From: RHKX01 sp046330285
GTDB taxonomy: Bacteria > Actinomycetota > Thermoleophilia > Solirubrobacterales > 70-9
Length of the DNA stretch: 64,000 nucleotides
NCBI GenBank assembly: GCA_046330285.1
Contig: JAXLSX010000002.1
Coordinates: forward strand, 372,001-436,000
Direction of reading: 5' to 3'
Below the pieces are notes generated by a model. That model had not been told where the DNA came from. It made no database searches and worked only from the letters and a program-made list of their open reading frames with translations. Numbering within the stretch: position 1 is the stretch's first letter; every line of letters begins with the position of its first letter. Shown here one piece after another: positions 1-9,341 of this stretch. Made by a program: the position numbers and the translations under genes.

Positions 1-1478
<1,478 letters not shown>

Positions 1479-1529
1479 GGCGCGGCTCAGGATAGAGAGC
1501 CGTCCCCGCGGTCTGTACGGTCGCCGTGC

Positions 1530-2114
1530 ATGGACGCGCCCGCCGCCTCACCGCTCCCGATCGAGACCGAGCGACTGCTGCTGCGCCCGTTCGAGCCGGG
1601 CGACCTCGACGTCCTCGCGCGCCTCCACGGCGATGCCGACCTAGTCCGCTGGATCCCGTGGGGCCCGCGGACCCGTGAGGAGACGGCCGCGGTCCTCGAA
1701 CGGAAGATGGCCTGTACGACGATGGATGAGGAGGGGCCCGGGCTCGGGACGGCTGTGGTCGTCAAGGAGACGGGGGAGATGGTCGGCGACTTCGTGCTGA
1801 TGTACGAGAGCGCCGAGCACTCGGTCGCCGAGATCGGCTATCTGCTCGTTCCCTCCGCGCAGGGGAAGGGCTACGCCGTCGAGGCATGCCGGGCGTTGCT
1901 CGGGCTCGCGTTCGACGATCTCGGCTTTCACCGCGTGATCGCGCGGCTCGAGGCGAGGAACGTGGCCTCCGCGACCGTGGCCGAGCGTCTCGGGATGCGT
2001 TGCGAGGCCCGCTTCGTCGAGAACGAGTGGTTCAAGGGCGAGTGGCAGAGCGAGCTGATCTACGCGATCCTCGCCCGCGAGTGGGAGCAAGGCGGCTCCG
2101 AGGTTCGCGAATAG
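1530..2114 (+). CDS. GNAT family N-acetyltransferase (RimJ/RimL-like)
   Basis: 194-residue protein that begins IETERLLLRPF after a short leader, the standard opening of RimJ/RimL-type acetyltransferases. The acetyl-CoA loop is at PSAQGKGYAVEA, and the terminal beta-strand region ERLGMRCEARF is followed by a conserved aromatic stretch. Predicted to acetylate an amine (protein N-terminus, small molecule or antibiotic) using acetyl-CoA; the substrate cannot be read from sequence. The start is set at the ATG at 1530, where the GNAT fold begins and a TACGGT hexamer lies 8 nt upstream. The same frame is open far upstream, but only as a shadow of ettA on the other strand. Confidence 0.85.
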   Translation: MDAPAASPLPIETERLLLRPFEPGDLDVLARLHGDADLVRWIPWGPRTREETAAVLERKMACTTMDEEGPGLGTAVVVKETGEMVGDFVLMYESAEHSVAEIGYLLVPSAQGKGYAVEACRALLGLAFDDLGFHRVIARLEARNVASATVAERLGMRCEARFVENEWFKGEWQSELIYAILAREWEQGGSEVRE

Positions 2115-2130
2115 TGGAATACTCGCGCCG

Positions 2131-3051
2131 ATGAGAGGGATACCCGCCAGATTCGCCGCCGCATTCGCCGCAACCGCGCTCGGCGCGCTCGGCCTCGCCA
2201 CGGGCGCGAGCGCCCTCGAAGATTGCCCGACGCAGCCGCAACCGCGCGTCGTCGACTCCTCCACTGGCGCCTTCGAATCGATCGCCTTCGACTCGAAGGG
2301 TCGCCTCTTCTACACGCGCTCCGGCCAGGGCAAGCTGATGATGATCGCCCGCAAGGGCGCCAAGCCGAAGACCGTCCTCGACGGGATCGACGGGCCCGGG
2401 GGCATCGTCTTCCGCCGCAACGGCAACGTCCTGGTCGGCTACGGCGACACGATCGCGCAGGCATCCGACGGCGAGGCGGACCCGCAGGCCGGCCTGATCG
2501 AGGTCGACCCGAAGACGGGCGAGCACCACGTCTTCATCCACGGCCTGCAGATGGCCAACGGCGTCACCCGCGGCCCCGGCGGGCAGATCTTCGCCTCGAC
2601 CGACTTCGGCACCGGGGTCGACCGGATCCTGAAGGGTGACGTCGAGCTCGGCTGGGCGCCTCTCGACAGCTCGAACGGCATGGTCGTCGACAGCGCCAAG
2701 CGCAACCTCTTCGTCAATCAGACCTTCACCCCGATCCCGACGATCGCCAAGATCGCGCTCGACGACCCGACCGGTGCGCAGCCCTGGTTCACGGCGCCGG
2801 ACGAGGCGGGCGGCTTCCTCGACGGCCTCACCCGCGACGCCGACGGCACGCTCTACGCCGCCGCGAACGGCAGCGGCGACGTCTGGCGGATCAGCGGCCC
2901 CGACGAGGGCTGCGTCCTCTACGACGGACCGCCCTTCCCGAGCGGGCCCAGCGCCGTCGCCTTCGGCCGCGGCCAGGGCAGGTTCCCGAAGGGAAGCCTG
3001 TTCGTGACGACCTTCGGCGGCCAGCTCCTGCAGCTGCCCCACGTCCGCTAG
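2131..3051 (+). CDS. Secreted SMP-30/gluconolactonase-like beta-propeller protein
   Basis: 306 residues. A Sec-type signal peptide is visible (positive MRGIPAR, hydrophobic alanine-rich core, cleavage likely after GASA near residue 28). The rest has repeated blade-like segments (FDSKGRLFYTRSGQGKL, GPGGIVFRRNGNVLVGY, LTRDADGTLYAAANGSG). These resemble the six-bladed propeller of the SMP-30/gluconolactonase family, which hydrolyses lactones or binds Ca2+. No catalytic assignment can be made from sequence alone. Located 16 nt after the GNAT gene, but an AATACT hexamer 7 nt before the ATG suggests its own leaderless start. Two cysteines (near residues 31 and 270) could pair outside the cell. Confidence 0.72.
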   Translation: MRGIPARFAAAFAATALGALGLATGASALEDCPTQPQPRVVDSSTGAFESIAFDSKGRLFYTRSGQGKLMMIARKGAKPKTVLDGIDGPGGIVFRRNGNVLVGYGDTIAQASDGEADPQAGLIEVDPKTGEHHVFIHGLQMANGVTRGPGGQIFASTDFGTGVDRILKGDVELGWAPLDSSNGMVVDSAKRNLFVNQTFTPIPTIAKIALDDPTGAQPWFTAPDEAGGFLDGLTRDADGTLYAAANGSGDVWRISGPDEGCVLYDGPPFPSGPSAVAFGRGQGRFPKGSLFVTTFGGQLLQLPHVR

Positions 3052-3099
3052 CCGCCACCCATCACACCCCACGGCCGGCGACGCGCGAGCCGCCGTCGC

Positions 3100-3105
3100 T
3101 AGCCT
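3100..3105 (+). promoter_or_regulatory. -10 element for ispG
   Basis: TAGCCT ends 6 nt before the ispG ATG at 3112 with no Shine-Dalgarno between, so the mRNA is probably leaderless. No convincing -35 is seen. Confidence 0.5.
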
Positions 3106-3111
3106 GTAGCC

Positions 3112-4401
3112 ATGGCTTCCAAGCGCCAGATATTCGTCGGTGGGGTGCCGATCGGGGGAGGGGCTCCGGTCGCGGTCCAGACGATGACGAAGACCGAGAC
3201 CGCCAACCTCGCCGCCACGATGGAGCAGATCCGGACCGTCGCCGAGGCGGGTGCGGACCTCGTTCGCGTCGCCGTGCCCCGGGAGAAGGACGCCGACGCG
3301 CTGAAGACGATCGTCGCCGAGTCGCCGATCCCGGTGATCGCCGACATCCACTTCAACCACACGCTGGCGCTGAAGGCGATCGACGCCGGCGCCCACTGCA
3401 TCCGGCTCAACCCGGGCAACATCGGCGGTCGCGAGAAGGTGGCCGAGGTCGCGGTCAGGGCGACGGAGCGCAACGTGCCGATGCGGATCGGCGTCAACTC
3501 CGGGTCGCTGCCCAAGCACCTGCACGAGCTCGAGCGGACCGCGCCGGTCGAAGCGCTGGTCACCGCCGCGGTCGAGTTCGTCGAACTCATGGAGGGCCTC
3601 GACTTCACCGACTTCAAAGTCTCGATCAAGTCGACGAACGTGCCGAACACGATCGCCGCGAACAGGCTCCTCGCCGAGAAGATCCCGTACCCGATTCACC
3701 TCGGCATCACCGAGGCCGGCACGAAGTGGTCCGGCGCGCTGAAGTCCTCCGTCGGCCTCGGGACCCTGCTCGCCGACGGCGTCGGCGACACGATCCGGAT
3801 CAGTCTCTCGACCTTCCACGCCGAGGAGGAGGTGAAGGTCGCCTGGGAGATCCTCAAGGCACTGCAGCTCCGCGAGCGCGGGCCGGTCCTGATCGCCTGC
3901 CCGACCTGCGGCCGCCTCCAGTTCGACATGGACACGGTCGTCGCCGAGATCGAGCAGCGCCTCGAGGCCTACTCCGAGCCGATCGAGGTCGCTGTCCTCG
4001 GCTGTGCGGTCAACGGCATCGGTGAGGCGTCGCACGCCGACTTCGGGATCACCGGAGCCAAGGACGAAGGCCTGATCTTCGCCCACGGCAAGCCGCTGCG
4101 GAAAATCCCGCAGGAGCAGCTCGTCGACACGCTCTTCGAGGAGATCGACAAGTCGCTCGGCCGTGGTGGCACGATCGAGGTCGACGACTCCGAGGCCGCT
4201 GCCGGCGCCGCCTGGCTGCAGAAGATCGAAGAGGAGAACGCCGGGGATCTGACCCCGGAGAAGCTCGCGGCGATGGAGAAGGCCGCGGCCGAGAGCGGCG
4301 AGGACATCACGGCACCCGGCTCCGGGGCACCCGGCGCCAAGCGAGTCGAGCTCGGCGAAGACGCCAGCCCCACAGCGGGCCGCCGCTTCACTCGCGCATA
4401 G
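3112..4401 (+). CDS. ispG: 4-hydroxy-3-methylbut-2-enyl-diphosphate synthase IspG (GcpE)
   Basis: Penultimate enzyme of the MEP isoprenoid pathway, converting MEcPP to HMBPP with a [4Fe-4S] cluster and an external reductant. The protein has the N-terminal TIM-barrel signature (VQTMTKTETAN, ADIHFNH, CIRLNPGNIG). The C-terminal cluster cysteines are in CPTCGR and VLGCAVNGIGEASHADFG. Family members without the extra domain are about 360-390 residues. This one is 429 because of a low-complexity Ala/Glu-rich tail of about 50 residues after the conserved core, ending in a basic RRFTRA. The next GNAT gene starts 1 nt downstream, so the two are probably cotranscribed. Confidence 0.96.
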   Translation: MASKRQIFVGGVPIGGGAPVAVQTMTKTETANLAATMEQIRTVAEAGADLVRVAVPREKDADALKTIVAESPIPVIADIHFNHTLALKAIDAGAHCIRLNPGNIGGREKVAEVAVRATERNVPMRIGVNSGSLPKHLHELERTAPVEALVTAAVEFVELMEGLDFTDFKVSIKSTNVPNTIAANRLLAEKIPYPIHLGITEAGTKWSGALKSSVGLGTLLADGVGDTIRISLSTFHAEEEVKVAWEILKALQLRERGPVLIACPTCGRLQFDMDTVVAEIEQRLEAYSEPIEVAVLGCAVNGIGEASHADFGITGAKDEGLIFAHGKPLRKIPQEQLVDTLFEEIDKSLGRGGTIEVDDSEAAAGAAWLQKIEEENAGDLTPEKLAAMEKAAAESGEDITAPGSGAPGAKRVELGEDASPTAGRRFTRA

Positions 4402-4402
4402 A

Positions 4403-4885
4403 GTGTCGCTCGTGGGAGCGAGCGAACGCGACAACAGCGTGACGATCAGCCGGGTCGACGTGGTCGATCTGCCGGTGCTGATGCCGATGCTTCGCGCCTA
4501 CTGCGACTTCTACGAGGTCGATCCCCGCGACGATCGCCTCGTCGCCCTCTCCCGGGCGCTGATCGACGATCCGACCGAGGGCGAGCAGGCCCTCGCCCGC
4601 GGCGAGGAGGGCGAGCCGCTGGGCTTCGCGACGGTTTACTGGACGTGGCAGACCCTCTACGCGTCGCGCGTCGGCGTCCTCAACGACCTCTTCGTCGTCC
4701 CCGAAGCCCGGGGGCGCGGCGTCGGCCAGGCACTGATCGAGCACTGCCGCGGCCTCTGCCGCAAGCGCGCCGCCTCGAAACTCGTCTGGGAGACGGCGGT
4801 CGACAACCACACCGCCCAGCGCCTCTACGATGGCATCGGAGCGGAGAAGTCCACCTGGCTGACGTACGAGATCGACGCCTGGTAG
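4403..4885 (+). CDS. GNAT family N-acetyltransferase
   Basis: 160-residue acetyltransferase with a clear motif A (LNDLFVVPEARGRGVGQALIEHC), motif B at VWETAVDNHTAQRLYDGIGAE and a terminal beta-strand. The GTG at 4403 is one base after the ispG stop. A second in-frame GTG at 4439, right before TISRVDVVDL, is an equally good start because the conserved fold begins there. Substrate unknown. Position between ispG and proS suggests a housekeeping transcription unit but gives no functional clue. Confidence 0.83.
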   Translation: MSLVGASERDNSVTISRVDVVDLPVLMPMLRAYCDFYEVDPRDDRLVALSRALIDDPTEGEQALARGEEGEPLGFATVYWTWQTLYASRVGVLNDLFVVPEARGRGVGQALIEHCRGLCRKRAASKLVWETAVDNHTAQRLYDGIGAEKSTWLTYEIDAW

Positions 4886-4925
4886 CGGCCGCCGCACCTC
4901 CGACCCTGACACCTCGAACGGAACG

Positions 4926-6614
4926 ATGACCCGACTCTCCAACTACCTCCTGCCGACGCTCAAGGACGCCCCCGCCGACGCCGAGGCGCTCTCCCACAAG
5001 CTGATGGTCCGCGCCGGGCTCGTCCGCCAGCTCGGCGCCGGCATCTGGACCTGGATGCCCGCCGGCTATCGCTCGGTCAAGAAGGTCGAGGCCGTCATGC
5101 GCGAGGAGATGGACGGGATCGGTGCCCACGAGATGCTGATGCCGGTCCTGCAGCCGGCCGACGCGTGGAAGAAGACGGGCCGCTACGAGATCGACGAGCT
5201 GTTCAAGCTCTGTGACCGCAAGGACGCCGAGATGGTCCTCGCGATGACGCACGAGGAATCGGTGACCACTCACGTCGCCCGGGACATCCGCTCCTACCGC
5301 GACCTGCCGCTGATGCTCTACCACCTGCAGACGAAGGAGCGCGACGAGCCGCGGCCCCGCGCCGGGATCCTCCGGACCCGCGAATTCACGATGAAGGACG
5401 CCTACTCGTTCGACCGAGATGCCGAGGGCCTCGACCGGAGCTACGACCTCCAGGCCGGCGCCTACGGTCGGATCTTCGACCGCTGCGGGCTGCGCTGGTA
5501 CGCGGTCGAGTCCGACGTCGGGATGATGGGCGGCTCCGGCGCCCACGAGTACATGGCGCCGTGTGCGGCCGGCGAGAACGAGGTCGCGATCGCCCCCGGC
5601 TACGCCGCCAACATCGAGGTCGCCAGCGCCGTCGCCCAGACCGTGGAGCTGCCGCCGCCGCTCGACTCGCCGCGCGAGGCACCGACGCCCGGCCTGACGA
5701 CGGTCGAGGAGGTCGCCAACGCCCTCGGCGTGGCGACCGGCGCCCTCATCAAGGCGATGCCGGTCGTCACCGACGGCGGCGAGATGCTCCTCGTCCTCGT
5801 CCGCGGCGATCACCGCCTGAACGAGATCAAGCTCGCCAACCACCTCGGCCAGGGCGTCCGGCAAGCGCGCCCCGAGGAGATCGAGCAGTCGATCGGGCCC
5901 GTCGGTTTCGTCGGGCCGATCGGTGCCGACGTCCGGATCCTGATGGACGAGGCGATCTCCGGCGCCGGCCTCGTGACCGGCGCCAACCGCGCCGACGCGC
6001 ACCTGATCGGAGTCGAGCCCGGGCGCGACTTCGGGTTCGAGCCCTGCGACGTCCGCACGGTCGAGGCGGGGGACCTGACCCCCGGCGGCGAGCGGATCGA
6101 GATCGAGACCGCGATCGAGATCGGCAACATCTTCAAGCTCGGGACGCGGTACTCGGAGCCGCTCGGTGCGACCTATCTCGACCCCGACGGCGTCGAGCGG
6201 CCGATCTTCATGGGCAGCTACGGGATCGGGCCTGCCCGGATCGTCGCCGCGGCCGTCGAGCAGCGGGCCGACGATCTCGGCATCTGCTGGCCGCCCTCGA
6301 TCGCTCCCTGGCAGGTGCACGTCTGCGCGCTCGGCAAGGGCGGTGACGAGGTCGCCGAGACGGCCGAGGGTCTCTACGACGCCCTGACCGCGGCGGGGAT
6401 CGACACGCTGCTGGACGATCGCCCCGGAGCCGGGACCGGCGAGAAGCTGACCGACGCCGAGCTGGTCGGCTGCCCGCTGCGGATCACGGTCGGCAAGCGC
6501 GGGCTTGCGGAGGGGATCGTCGAGGCGAAGACACGGGCCGCCGGGGAGGAGGAGCGGATCGCGCTCGAGGGGGCGCCCGCCCGCGTCCGCGCGATCCTCG
6601 AAGGGCTGAGCTGA
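4926..6614 (+). CDS. proS: Prolyl-tRNA synthetase (bacterial type with editing domain)
   Basis: Class II aminoacyl-tRNA synthetase charging tRNA-Pro. Motif 1 and motif 2 regions are visible (LLPTLKDAPADAE, MTHEESVTTHVAR, RPRAGILRTREFTMKDAYSF). An inserted YbaK-like editing domain of about 180 residues (around TPGLTTVEEVANALGV to IGVEPGRDFGFE) clears mischarged alanine. Motif 3 (MGSYGIGPARIVAA) and a C-terminal anticodon-binding domain follow. 562 residues is normal for this subtype. The stop is 4 nt before the phosphatidyltransferase GTG. A GGAACG just before the ATG may serve as a weak ribosome site. Confidence 0.96.
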   Translation: MTRLSNYLLPTLKDAPADAEALSHKLMVRAGLVRQLGAGIWTWMPAGYRSVKKVEAVMREEMDGIGAHEMLMPVLQPADAWKKTGRYEIDELFKLCDRKDAEMVLAMTHEESVTTHVARDIRSYRDLPLMLYHLQTKERDEPRPRAGILRTREFTMKDAYSFDRDAEGLDRSYDLQAGAYGRIFDRCGLRWYAVESDVGMMGGSGAHEYMAPCAAGENEVAIAPGYAANIEVASAVAQTVELPPPLDSPREAPTPGLTTVEEVANALGVATGALIKAMPVVTDGGEMLLVLVRGDHRLNEIKLANHLGQGVRQARPEEIEQSIGPVGFVGPIGADVRILMDEAISGAGLVTGANRADAHLIGVEPGRDFGFEPCDVRTVEAGDLTPGGERIEIETAIEIGNIFKLGTRYSEPLGATYLDPDGVERPIFMGSYGIGPARIVAAAVEQRADDLGICWPPSIAPWQVHVCALGKGGDEVAETAEGLYDALTAAGIDTLLDDRPGAGTGEKLTDAELVGCPLRITVGKRGLAEGIVEAKTRAAGEEERIALEGAPARVRAILEGLS

Positions 6615-6618
6615 GCCG

Positions 6619-7302
6619 GTGGCCCCCGAGGGGAAGCGTCGTTCCCTCTCGCGCCGGCGCCTGTTCGGCATCGACCGCTCCGGCCCGGAGCCGCCCCAGA
6701 CCCGCGCCGGGCAGCCCCTGCGGCCGTTCACGCTGCCGAACCTGATCGGCTACGTCCGCCTTGCCGCGATCCCCGTGTTCCTGGTGATCGCCTTCAACTC
6801 GGGTGACGGACGCGACGCGCTCGCGTCGGTGATCTTCCTCGCGATCGCGCTCGGCGACCTCGTCGACGGCTTCGTCGCTCGGGCGACCGGGCAGTACAGC
6901 CGCCTCGGAGCGCTCCTCGATCCGGTCGTCGACCGCCTGACGATCCTCTCCGGCGCCGCCGTCTGCTGGCACTTCGAGCTATTGCCGCGGCCGGCGATCG
7001 CCCTGCTCGCGATTCGGGAGGTCGCGACGCTGATCCTCGCCCGCTACGGCCTCAGACACGGTGCCGACCTCGAGATCACCTGGGTCGGGCGGATCGCCGT
7101 GTTCCTGATCATGGGCGGGATCTTCTGGTCGATGGTCGTCGACTGGGCGATCATCGAGATCGGGTTCTGCGTCGGGGTCGCCCTCTCGATCGTGGCGACG
7201 ATCCTCTACGTCCGCGCCGCCAACCGGCACCGGCGGGAGGTGGAAGCGTCGAACGCGGGGTCCGGCGTGCAGCCCGCCGTTCAACCTTCAAGTTCTGATT
7301 GA
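6619..7302 (+). CDS. pgsA: CDP-alcohol phosphatidyltransferase (probably phosphatidylglycerophosphate synthase)
   Basis: Integral membrane enzyme that transfers a phosphatidyl group from CDP-diacylglycerol to an alcohol. The full family signature D-G-x2-A-R-x8-G-x3-D-x3-D is present in VDGFVARATGQYSRLGALLD followed by PVVD. Several hydrophobic segments surround it. PgsA (glycerol-3-phosphate acceptor) is the commonest function at such loci, but cardiolipin or inositol-phosphate synthases share the motif, so the symbol is tentative. Starts at GTG 6619, 4 nt after proS. The stop codon TGA (7300-7302) sits inside the -35 box of the next operon. The hydrophilic N-terminal 35 residues are basic and probably cytoplasmic. 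Confidence 0.85.
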   Translation: MAPEGKRRSLSRRRLFGIDRSGPEPPQTRAGQPLRPFTLPNLIGYVRLAAIPVFLVIAFNSGDGRDALASVIFLAIALGDLVDGFVARATGQYSRLGALLDPVVDRLTILSGAAVCWHFELLPRPAIALLAIREVATLILARYGLRHGADLEITWVGRIAVFLIMGGIFWSMVVDWAIIEIGFCVGVALSIVATILYVRAANRHRREVEASNAGSGVQPAVQPSSSD

Positions 7303-7326
7303 CCCTTCGGGTGTCCCGCCTATAAT
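7299..7326 (+). promoter_or_regulatory. Strong sigma70-type promoter of the RsiG-like/garA/ftsR operon
   Basis: TTGACC (7299-7304), a 16-nt spacer and a perfect TATAAT (7321-7326). This is the closest match to the vegetative consensus seen in the window. Transcription would begin near 7333 and give a leader of about 50 nt before the ATG at 7384. The -35 overlaps the stop codon of the preceding gene. Confidence 0.8.
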
Positions 7327-7383
7327 CGCTTCTGCCGGGCGATTCCGGCTTCCCTGCGACGTCTACGAAAGTTTGGGTGAGTG

Positions 7384-7641
7384 ATGGACGAGACCTTCCC
7401 CGACATCGGCGCGATGAGCGACGAGGAGCTGAAGGAGATGATCGACGAGCTCACCCGCGAGGAGCAGGAGGTGTCCTACCGGCGGCGCATGCTGCACGGC
7501 AAGATCGACATCCTCCGCGCCGAGCTCGTCAACCGACTGCGGACCAACCGCGAGTCCGGCGACGCGCTGATCAGCGGCGCCGACGTCGAGAAGCTGACGG
7601 ACATCCTCGCCGGACGGGTCAGCGGCGACCAGGGGGTCTAG
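7384..7641 (+). CDS. RsiG-like small anti-sigma protein with one c-di-GMP-binding-type motif
   Basis: 85-residue, fully helical, charged protein. Residues 27-42 fit E-x3-S-x2-R-x3-H-x3-D (E27, S31, R34, H38, D42). In Streptomyces RsiG the c-di-GMP signature is E-x3-S-x2-R-x3-Q-x3-D, carried twice in an antiparallel helical pair that holds sigma-WhiG. Small one-motif relatives acting as homodimers are known from early-branching actinobacteria such as Rubrobacter. Here Q is replaced by H. The following IDILRAEL is also typical of the family. First gene of a tight operon with the GarA-like gene 6 nt downstream. A GTG directly before the ATG (7381) is an alternative start. No sigma factor partner is in the window. 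Sigma and ligand binding are inferred, not shown. Confidence 0.68.
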   Translation: MDETFPDIGAMSDEELKEMIDELTREEQEVSYRRRMLHGKIDILRAELVNRLRTNRESGDALISGADVEKLTDILAGRVSGDQGV

Positions 7642-7647
7642 GCCCCG

Positions 7648-8118
7648 ATGGCCCTGCACTGCCCCGAATGCGGCTTCGTCAACGACGAGGGCGCGAACTA
7701 CTGCCAGAAGTGCGGTGCCTACCTCGGCCGCCCCGAGGGCGCCGACGAGCCGTCGACGCTGACGTACAAGATCGCCGAGACCGGCGACTTCCAGCCGATC
7801 GACCTCGACCAGATGGTCGAGGAGGAGGGCGCCGCCCTCGTGATCCGCTCCGGCGGCGGGCGCTCGGGTGAGAGCTTCCCGGTCGACCAGGACCGGATGA
7901 GCATCGGCCGCACGCCCGACGCGCCGATCTTCCTCGACGACGTGACCGTTTCCCGCAACCACGCACTGCTCGTGCGCCGGCGCGACGGGCTCTACATCGA
8001 CGACCTCGGCTCCCTGAACGGGACCTACGTCAACCGCCACCGGATCGAGTCGCACCTCCTCGAGGACGGCGACGAGATCCAGATCGGCAAGTTCAAGCTC
8101 GGCTACCTGGAGCGCTGA
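7648..8118 (+). CDS. garA: GarA-like FHA-domain protein with N-terminal zinc ribbon
   Basis: 156 residues. An N-terminal zinc ribbon (C5, C8, C19, C22) is followed by a short linker and an FHA domain (about 64-152). The FHA phosphothreonine-binding residues are present: IGR at 86-88, SRNH at 102-105 and NGTYVN at 124-129. The FHA part closely resembles mycobacterial GarA/OdhI, which inhibits 2-oxoglutarate dehydrogenase and glutamate dehydrogenase when unphosphorylated and is switched by Ser/Thr kinases. The N-terminal ETTSVF phosphorylation motif of GarA is not there; the nearest segment is ETGDF (44-48). Followed 2 nt later by ftsR, the same order as Rv1827-Rv1828. Role in central metabolism is therefore likely but the switch may differ. 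Confidence 0.82.
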   Translation: MALHCPECGFVNDEGANYCQKCGAYLGRPEGADEPSTLTYKIAETGDFQPIDLDQMVEEEGAALVIRSGGGRSGESFPVDQDRMSIGRTPDAPIFLDDVTVSRNHALLVRRRDGLYIDDLGSLNGTYVNRHRIESHLLEDGDEIQIGKFKLGYLER

Positions 8119-8120
8119 CG

Positions 8121-8861
8121 ATGGAATCGGCGACCAAGCCGGCTGCACGGACCGGCGAGACGCGTGACTCGCGCCCGCGCAAGGCGCTGACGATCGGCGC
8201 CGTCTGCAAGGTTCTCGGCCAGGAGTTCGACGACATCTCGATCTCGAAGATCCGCTACCTCGAGGACCAGAAGCTGCTCTCGCCGCGACGGACGCGCGGT
8301 GGCTACCGCCTGTACAGCCAGGCCGACGTCGAACAGCTCCGAGCGATCCTGAGGATGCAGCGCGACGAGTTCCTGCCGCTGCGCGTGATTCGCCAGGAGC
8401 TCGCCGCGGGGAAGATCGGGGGCGAGCGCGACCGCGGTACCCGGGCCGGCGCCAGCCGCCGGGCGATGACCCTCGAGGAGCCCGACGAGTGGGTGGGCCA
8501 CGAGGAGGTCATCGAGCAGACCGGCGCGTCGCCGGAGTTGCTGCGTGAGCTCGAGGACTACGGGATCGTCCAGCCGCGGCAGCGCAACGGATCGAAGCTC
8601 TTCGACGAGACCGACGTCGAGATCGTCCGCGCGGCGACCGAGCTCTCCCGCTTCGGCGTCGGGGGTCGCAACCTCAGGGTCTTCCGGACCTCGGCGGATC
8701 GTGAGGCGGCACTGCTCGAACAGCTGATGGCGCCCTCACTGCGCTCGCGGAGCCCCGCCCGGCGCAAGGAGGCGATCGAGAGCCTCGAGGGCCTCGCTGC
8801 CACCTGCACGCAGCTCAAGCACCTGCTGCTCGTCCGCGATCTCAGGCGCCTGCGCGGCTGA
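8121..8861 (+). CDS. ftsR: MerR-family transcriptional regulator FtsR
   Basis: 246 residues with an N-terminal winged-helix MerR DNA-binding domain (LTIGAVCKVLG, KIRYLEDQKLLSPRRTRGGYRLYS). A second helical region contains a partial HTH-like repeat (TGASPELLRELEDYGIVQPR). This two-part layout is that of FtsR/Rv1828, which activates ftsZ in Corynebacterium and is conserved next to garA. No metal- or drug-binding cysteines of classic MerR proteins are seen. Tight spacing on both sides (2 nt and 6 nt) puts it in the operon that starts with the RsiG-like gene, linking a c-di-GMP-type regulator, a kinase-signalling FHA protein and a division regulator. Confidence 0.82.
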   Translation: MESATKPAARTGETRDSRPRKALTIGAVCKVLGQEFDDISISKIRYLEDQKLLSPRRTRGGYRLYSQADVEQLRAILRMQRDEFLPLRVIRQELAAGKIGGERDRGTRAGASRRAMTLEEPDEWVGHEEVIEQTGASPELLRELEDYGIVQPRQRNGSKLFDETDVEIVRAATELSRFGVGGRNLRVFRTSADREAALLEQLMAPSLRSRSPARRKEAIESLEGLAATCTQLKHLLLVRDLRRLRG

Positions 8862-8867
8862 GCCCCG

Positions 8868-9341
8868 ATGCCGACGGTCGCTCGCAGCCGCGTCATCGGC
8901 GCGAGCTCGGACACGGTCTGGTCGCTCGTCGCCGACCCGCACAACCTGCCGCGCTGGTGGCCGGAGACGACTCGGGTCGAGGACGTGGAGGGTGGCGCCG
9001 GCGCGCGGCGCGGCCGCTTCACGCAGGTGATGACGACGAGCAAGGGGAGGACCGTGCGCGCCGACTTCCGTTGCACGGCCGCGACATCGGGTGAGCGGCT
9101 CGTATGGGAGCAGCAGCTCGAGGGCACGCCCTTCGAAGGGTTCCTCAGGAGCGCTGAGCTCGAGGTCCGCCTCGACGAGGCCGCCGGCGGGTGCGCGGTC
9201 CGTCTCGAGGCCCGGCGACGTCTGCGTGGGATGTCCCGGTTAGGCTCGGTGATGATGAGACGCGCGACCGGGCGTACGCTCAAGCAGGCACTCGACGGGA
9301 TCGAGCGCGCGCTCGTGCCGGCGGCTGGTGGCGGCCGATGA
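8868..9341 (+). CDS. SRPBCC (START-like/polyketide-cyclase-like) family protein
   Basis: 157 residues that open with ARSRVIGASSDTVWSLVADPHNLPRWWPE, the usual N-terminal strand and helix of SRPBCC proteins. These form a deep hydrophobic pocket for lipids or aromatic ligands. The remaining beta-strands and the long C-terminal helix (TLKQALDGIERAL) are also visible. No catalytic residues can be named. Its stop overlaps the start of the flavoenzyme gene (ATGA, 9338-9341), so the two are translationally coupled and may act on the same lipid-like substrate. Confidence 0.78.
   Translation: MPTVARSRVIGASSDTVWSLVADPHNLPRWWPETTRVEDVEGGAGARRGRFTQVMTTSKGRTVRADFRCTAATSGERLVWEQQLEGTPFEGFLRSAELEVRLDEAAGGCAVRLEARRRLRGMSRLGSVMMRRATGRTLKQALDGIERALVPAAGGGR

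Noticed and set aside
2032..4434. Long open frame of 800 codons on the minus strand across the propeller gene and ispG
   Set aside because: Antisense shadow in a high-GC genome: composition is dominated by Arg, Gly, Leu, Asp and Val with no domain, and ispG on the plus strand is unmistakable.
4680..6731. Open frame of 683 codons antisense to proS
   Set aside because: proS is complete on the plus strand; the antisense frame has no recognisable domain.
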